Of a DNA stretch of 9,241 bases, positions 6,470-9,241 are shown one piece after another. The translations under genes were made by a program, and so were the position numbers. Numbering within the stretch: position 1 is the stretch's first letter; every line of letters begins with the position of its first letter. Source of the DNA: an uncultured Lewinella sp. (GTDB taxonomy: Bacteria > Bacteroidota > Bacteroidia > Chitinophagales > Saprospiraceae); contig CALIGP010000291.1 of NCBI GenBank assembly GCA_938021455.1, forward strand, positions 1 through 9,241, given 5' to 3'. The notes below the pieces were generated by a model. The model was not told the DNA's origin and did no database searches. It worked only from the letters and a program-made list of their open reading frames with translations.

Positions 6470-6605
6470 GTAGACTTGAATATCTTTGGTTATAAAGTTG
6501 TCCTTTTAAGGCGATCAATGAACATTAAATCTGTGTTAGACACAATTTTAGCCAAAGGGGATTGGCGTTTAAACATCCATAAGCAAACACTAAATTATTA
6601 AAACT

Positions 6606-7079
6606 ATGGCCGTTGCTATATTAGACGAGAGTTGGATTGAAATTGTCCCGCATGATGCGGAAGAAGCTCATTTGAAAGCAGAAGAATTCCAGTGTTTTAT
6701 CTACGATATGGATTGTCGTCTGGCTAAATTAGTCGTGAGTGAAAAAATGGATACAGACAATTTATCCGAAGATGATCGAGACTTTTTGGATGGTCGAACT
6801 GGCTTCAGGCCTATAGTACTTAAGCTGAGCTTTCCTCCGGATCCTAACAGAGCAGGAGGAAAGGATCGAATTCATTATTCCATGGGAGCTGCGCTGTTTA
6901 CCTTCAGGGCAGATGGAATGTCTAAGACATTCAACCGAACGGGTGATCCGATAGTGATGGGGTGTCCATTTGCGGCAGTCCAAAACTATAAGCATAAAGA
7001 TCTTATCGATTTGAAGGCAGACCTGAACTACTTTCAAACGAGAGGTGATTGTATGAAGGAAGTATTCCCTGGGGAATAG
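6606..7079 (+). CDS. Unrecognised 157-residue cytoplasmic protein
   Basis: I do not recognise this protein. It is 157 residues, mildly acidic, with no signal peptide, membrane segment or repeat. Visible features are an acidic N-terminal third, a DNLSEDDRDFLDGRTGFRP segment at about 51-69, a likely beta region RIHYSMGAALFTFRADG (about 88-104), and a C-terminal part with MGCPFAAV followed by charged helix-like sequence. The four cysteines (30, 37, 119, 149) form no known metal motif. The start is the first ATG after a stop-rich, A-rich leader (AAATTATTAAAACT), a typical Bacteroidota start context. It has its own candidate promoter and shares the AT-rich composition and orientation of the peroxidase gene 197 bases downstream, so a functional link is possible but unproven. 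Confidence 0.7.
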   Translation: MAVAILDESWIEIVPHDAEEAHLKAEEFQCFIYDMDCRLAKLVVSEKMDTDNLSEDDRDFLDGRTGFRPIVLKLSFPPDPNRAGGKDRIHYSMGAALFTFRADGMSKTFNRTGDPIVMGCPFAAVQNYKHKDLIDLKADLNYFQTRGDCMKEVFPGE

Positions 7080-7108
7080 ACAATGGTGCTCGGTACGGGA
7101 AGGACGAA

Positions 7109-7137
7109 TTTTTGATAAAGTAATTATTTATCAGAAA
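7109..7137. repeat. Inverted repeat between the unknown gene and the peroxidase
   Basis: TGATAAA (7113-7119) and TTTATCA (7127-7133) are perfect inverted copies around a seven-base AT-rich centre. Pairing extends outward through TTTT (7109-7112) against GAAA (7134-7137) with one G-T pair, giving 11 pairs. No T-run follows on the plus strand, so an operator or an mRNA processing structure is more likely than a terminator. Confidence 0.5.
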
Positions 7138-7204
7138 CTACAAGTTTGAATATCCACTTGGATTAATCATAATAACGCGAATTAGTTTGAAGCTTGCCTT
7201 TGGG

Positions 7205-7224
7205 GATGTAGGGTGACCTACGTC
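7205..7224 (+). promoter_or_regulatory. GNRA-capped hairpin upstream of the peroxidase gene
   Basis: GATGTAGG (7205-7212) and CCTACGTC (7217-7224) form an 8-bp stem with one G-T pair, closed by the tetraloop GTGA, which fits the stable GNRA class. It lies 52 bases before ATG 7277, likely inside the leader of the peroxidase mRNA, where it could affect stability or translation. No riboswitch class is recognised. Confidence 0.4.
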
Positions 7225-7276
7225 AGAATTTGACTTTATGCAAATTATTAATTAAGGGAAACAAATAAGTAACATC

Positions 7277-8656
7277 ATGCCAGATCTTGACGGGTACCCC
7301 GGAAACGTAATTAAGGCCCATGGCCGCGACCATACAAGACTATTGTTTCTTAGGTTTAAGAGAGAAAAAAATATTGACTCATTGAAGGGCTCCGGACCAA
7401 TGGCGGTAAAGGCATTTTTACGAAGTATTTCTTCTCGCTTTACCTACTACGCTGAACAGTTCTCTCAAAGAGAGAAAAAAGATATTCGACCCTACGACAT
7501 TTTTATGTCGTGCGGAATTAGCCGTAAAGGATTTAATCATTTCGTCTCTGAGAAGTCTAGAGTTCCAAAGGATCCAATCGCAGAAAAATTCTTTCAAGTA
7601 CCCATGCTGGATAAGAAAATTGCTAATGATTTCTGGGTGTATCCTGAAAGTGAAGCGCGAAAAGGGATAGAAGAAAACTTTAGGATTGATGATGGCCGTG
7701 CTATTGATGCGCTAATTATCCTGGCTTGCGACAACCCTAAAGACCTTGATGATAGACTAAATGTTATAAGGTCTTCACCTTTGTTCGAAGAATGTGTAGC
7801 AGATTTCTTTATTGAATACGGTGAAAAGCATCCAAATAAAGAAGGGCCACTTGGTTTCCGGGATAATATTACAAATGAGGATAATCTGGACAGGATTTAC
7901 GAGCTTACCAGAGTAGCGGACGTCGACGCTCTCTCAGGAGGAGACTTACCGCTTGGCACCTTCATGGCTTACCAGAAAATATCGGTTAATCATACGGCCT
8001 TTCAGAAAACTGTCAATACTTTAAAAAGTAAAATTGATCTTCCCGCTTCCAACCCTAATGGGTACACTAAAGAGCAATACGCAGAAGCTTACCTTATTGG
8101 GAGGTTCAAGGATGGAACACCTCTGCTAATGGCTGATTCTGCCGCTGAGGATAAATTCGATAGTAAAGATTTTAACTTCAATATACTGGATGCTTCCGGA
8201 GTGGTGACGGATTATCAAATTGAAAAATGTCCTTTTTTCTCTCACATCAGATCTGCGAACCCTAGAAGTTGGAATGCATCGGTTAAAGATCAACACGTTC
8301 CGATTATCCGAAGAGGAGTAAACTACAACTATGGTACAGCGGATAATTCAGAGACTCGTACTGGCCTTCACTTTATCTCTTACCAGAATAGTGTCAATGA
8401 ATTAGTGCAAATTATGAAACGTATGAGTGGTAATGAGGGGTGCGCAGATGCCGCCTTTTACCGGGTTGGGGGAGGAAAAGATGTTGGCCGGTTTCCAAAA
8501 GAATGGGGAAAGACGGAAGAAGTTGAAATTCCGTTAAATGGGAAAGAAATAACGCAATTACGAGGCGGAGAGATTTTCTTTATGCCAGCAAAACACTACC
8601 TTGATAATCTTATTGGTATCTCTGCGGGGTTGCCGGAAGAGGACTTTCTTATTTAG
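7277..8656 (+). CDS. DyP-type heme peroxidase family protein
   Basis: A 459-residue member of the dye-decolorizing peroxidase (DyP) family, which uses heme and hydrogen peroxide to oxidise organic substrates. The N-terminus (GNVIKAHGRDHTRLLFLRF, 9-27) matches the usual DyP opening strand. The GxxDG motif appears as GFRDN (193-197) with the catalytic aspartate Asp196 kept but the final glycine replaced by Asn. CPFFSHIRSANPR (318-330) supplies the predicted proximal heme ligand His323. IIRRGVNYNYG (343-353) supplies the distal arginine (Arg345 or Arg346), and GLHFISYQNS (363-372) is the late conserved strand. The long form and motif style resemble the class with fungal and actinobacterial enzymes. 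No signal peptide, Tat motif or obvious encapsulin-targeting tail is seen, and no encapsulin gene is adjacent, so it is probably cytoplasmic. The physiological substrate is unknown. The next gene begins within about 20 bases of its stop. Confidence 0.88.
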   Translation: MPDLDGYPGNVIKAHGRDHTRLLFLRFKREKNIDSLKGSGPMAVKAFLRSISSRFTYYAEQFSQREKKDIRPYDIFMSCGISRKGFNHFVSEKSRVPKDPIAEKFFQVPMLDKKIANDFWVYPESEARKGIEENFRIDDGRAIDALIILACDNPKDLDDRLNVIRSSPLFEECVADFFIEYGEKHPNKEGPLGFRDNITNEDNLDRIYELTRVADVDALSGGDLPLGTFMAYQKISVNHTAFQKTVNTLKSKIDLPASNPNGYTKEQYAEAYLIGRFKDGTPLLMADSAAEDKFDSKDFNFNILDASGVVTDYQIEKCPFFSHIRSANPRSWNASVKDQHVPIIRRGVNYNYGTADNSETRTGLHFISYQNSVNELVQIMKRMSGNEGCADAAFYRVGGGKDVGRFPKEWGKTEEVEIPLNGKEITQLRGGEIFFMPAKHYLDNLIGISAGLPEEDFLI

Positions 8657-8676
8657 TGAAACCTACCCTGTTAAAT

Positions 8677-9241
8677 ATGTCTAAACTGAGGGTCATTATT
8701 GTTGGCATTATTTTGATGACTACTCAGTTATCTGCACAGCAACGGCTGCATACTTTTCATAAGCTGTCGACCCGCCAGGGATTAACGTCTAACCAATACA
8801 GCTACTATATCTTTAAAGATTCGCAGGGCTTCGTTTGGGCAAGTTCTATATCTGGACTAAACCGCTTTGATGGCTATCGAGTAAAGCAATACCATGCTGT
8901 GCCGAAGGATAGTACCAGTCTCATTAGCGAGTTTGCTTCTCAAGGGCATTTCTATGAAGATGAGCAGCAAGATTTATGGTTTTCAAATAAAAGCTGCTTG
9001 ATGCAGTACGTTCGAAAGGACGATAATTTTCGACGCCACTATTTTACGTTGCCAAATGGAGACCTGGCCAAAGAGTATTACTTCTGGGCGCATATGCATT
9101 CCGAAAGACAGGAGGTTTATGTAAGTGGTGCCAATCATCTGTTTGTTGTAGATACTAAAGACCCTAAAAAGAAGAGCCTCGTTGATTCCATTTTTGTGGG
9201 AATAAATGACCGGATGTTTACCCTTGATAATGGCCATCAAA
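8677..9241 (+). CDS. Two-component propeller sensor, N-terminal part
   Basis: The frame is open to the right edge (188 codons visible), so the gene is partial. Residues 1-22 form a signal peptide ending in LSAQ. A Reg_prop-type beta-propeller repeat follows: the HKLSTRQGLTSNQ opening, then DSQGFVWASS and GLNRFDGYRVKQY, the hallmark of periplasmic sensor domains in Bacteroidota. A second blade starts near EDEQQDLWFSN. Such propellers usually precede a membrane segment and either a histidine kinase (often a hybrid), a LytTR/LuxR-type output domain or a diguanylate cyclase; which applies here lies outside the window. A GTG at 8656 overlaps the peroxidase stop (TAGTG) and is in frame, but ATG 8677 gives a normal signal peptide. 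The close spacing suggests cotranscription with the peroxidase gene. Confidence 0.85.
   Translation, partial: MSKLRVIIVGIILMTTQLSAQQRLHTFHKLSTRQGLTSNQYSYYIFKDSQGFVWASSISGLNRFDGYRVKQYHAVPKDSTSLISEFASQGHFYEDEQQDLWFSNKSCLMQYVRKDDNFRRHYFTLPNGDLAKEYYFWAHMHSERQEVYVSGANHLFVVDTKDPKKKSLVDSIFVGINDRMFTLDNGHQ

Larger units (their letters stand above)
6297..6605. other. Spacer dnaK to 157-residue protein gene
   Basis: About 309 bases without a gene. In order it holds the rest of the 15-base repeat, an 18-bp palindrome (6376-6393), the dnaK terminator (6403-6442), a candidate promoter whose -33 box lies in the terminator T-run (6440-6469), a second TATCTTTG at 6481-6488, and a small inverted repeat TGTGT-TAG-ACACA (6532-6544). 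The base composition shifts to AT-rich after the terminator. Confidence 0.7.

Noticed and set aside
8983..9240. Minus-strand open frame of 85 codons at the right edge
   Set aside because: It lies antisense to the well-supported Reg_prop sensor frame.

Overview
The window looks like a chromosomal segment from a member of the Bacteroidota, probably a Saprospiria/Lewinella-like marine lineage; the phylum is fairly secure, the lineage is a guess. The evidence is a lipoprotein with a DD-rich sequence just after the lipobox cysteine, TAnnTTTG-type promoter elements, A/T-rich rather than Shine-Dalgarno start regions, and a periplasmic two-component propeller sensor at the right edge.

Layout, left to right. 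(1) An unrecognised gene on the minus strand runs off the left edge (1-449). (2) Divergent from it is uvrC (657-2480), the nucleotide excision repair endonuclease, with all catalytic and cysteine-cluster motifs. (3) A 407-base spacer carries a folded repeat-like element and a degenerate heptamer tandem repeat. (4) A DUF4249-like lipoprotein gene follows (2888-3895), for which a promoter element argues against the longer GTG start. (5) A 487-base spacer leads to dnaK (4383-6296). This spacer holds a near-consensus sigma-54 (-24/-12) promoter and, upstream of it, three ACTGAC repeats about three helical turns apart. (6) Downstream of dnaK come a 15-base tandem repeat over the stop codon, an 18-bp perfect palindrome and a strong intrinsic terminator. 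(7) A visibly AT-richer block follows: an unrecognised 157-residue protein (6606-7079), a DyP-type heme peroxidase (7277-8656), and the start of a Reg_prop two-component sensor (8677 to the edge), which begins just after the peroxidase stop.

Functionally the window mixes housekeeping stress genes (UvrC for DNA repair, DnaK for protein folding) with an accessory block that may link a peroxidase to a sensor. The most interesting signals are regulatory: the apparent sigma-54 control of dnaK, and the structured untranslated regions around the peroxidase gene. No tRNA, rRNA, CRISPR array, transposase or clear insertion sequence was seen.
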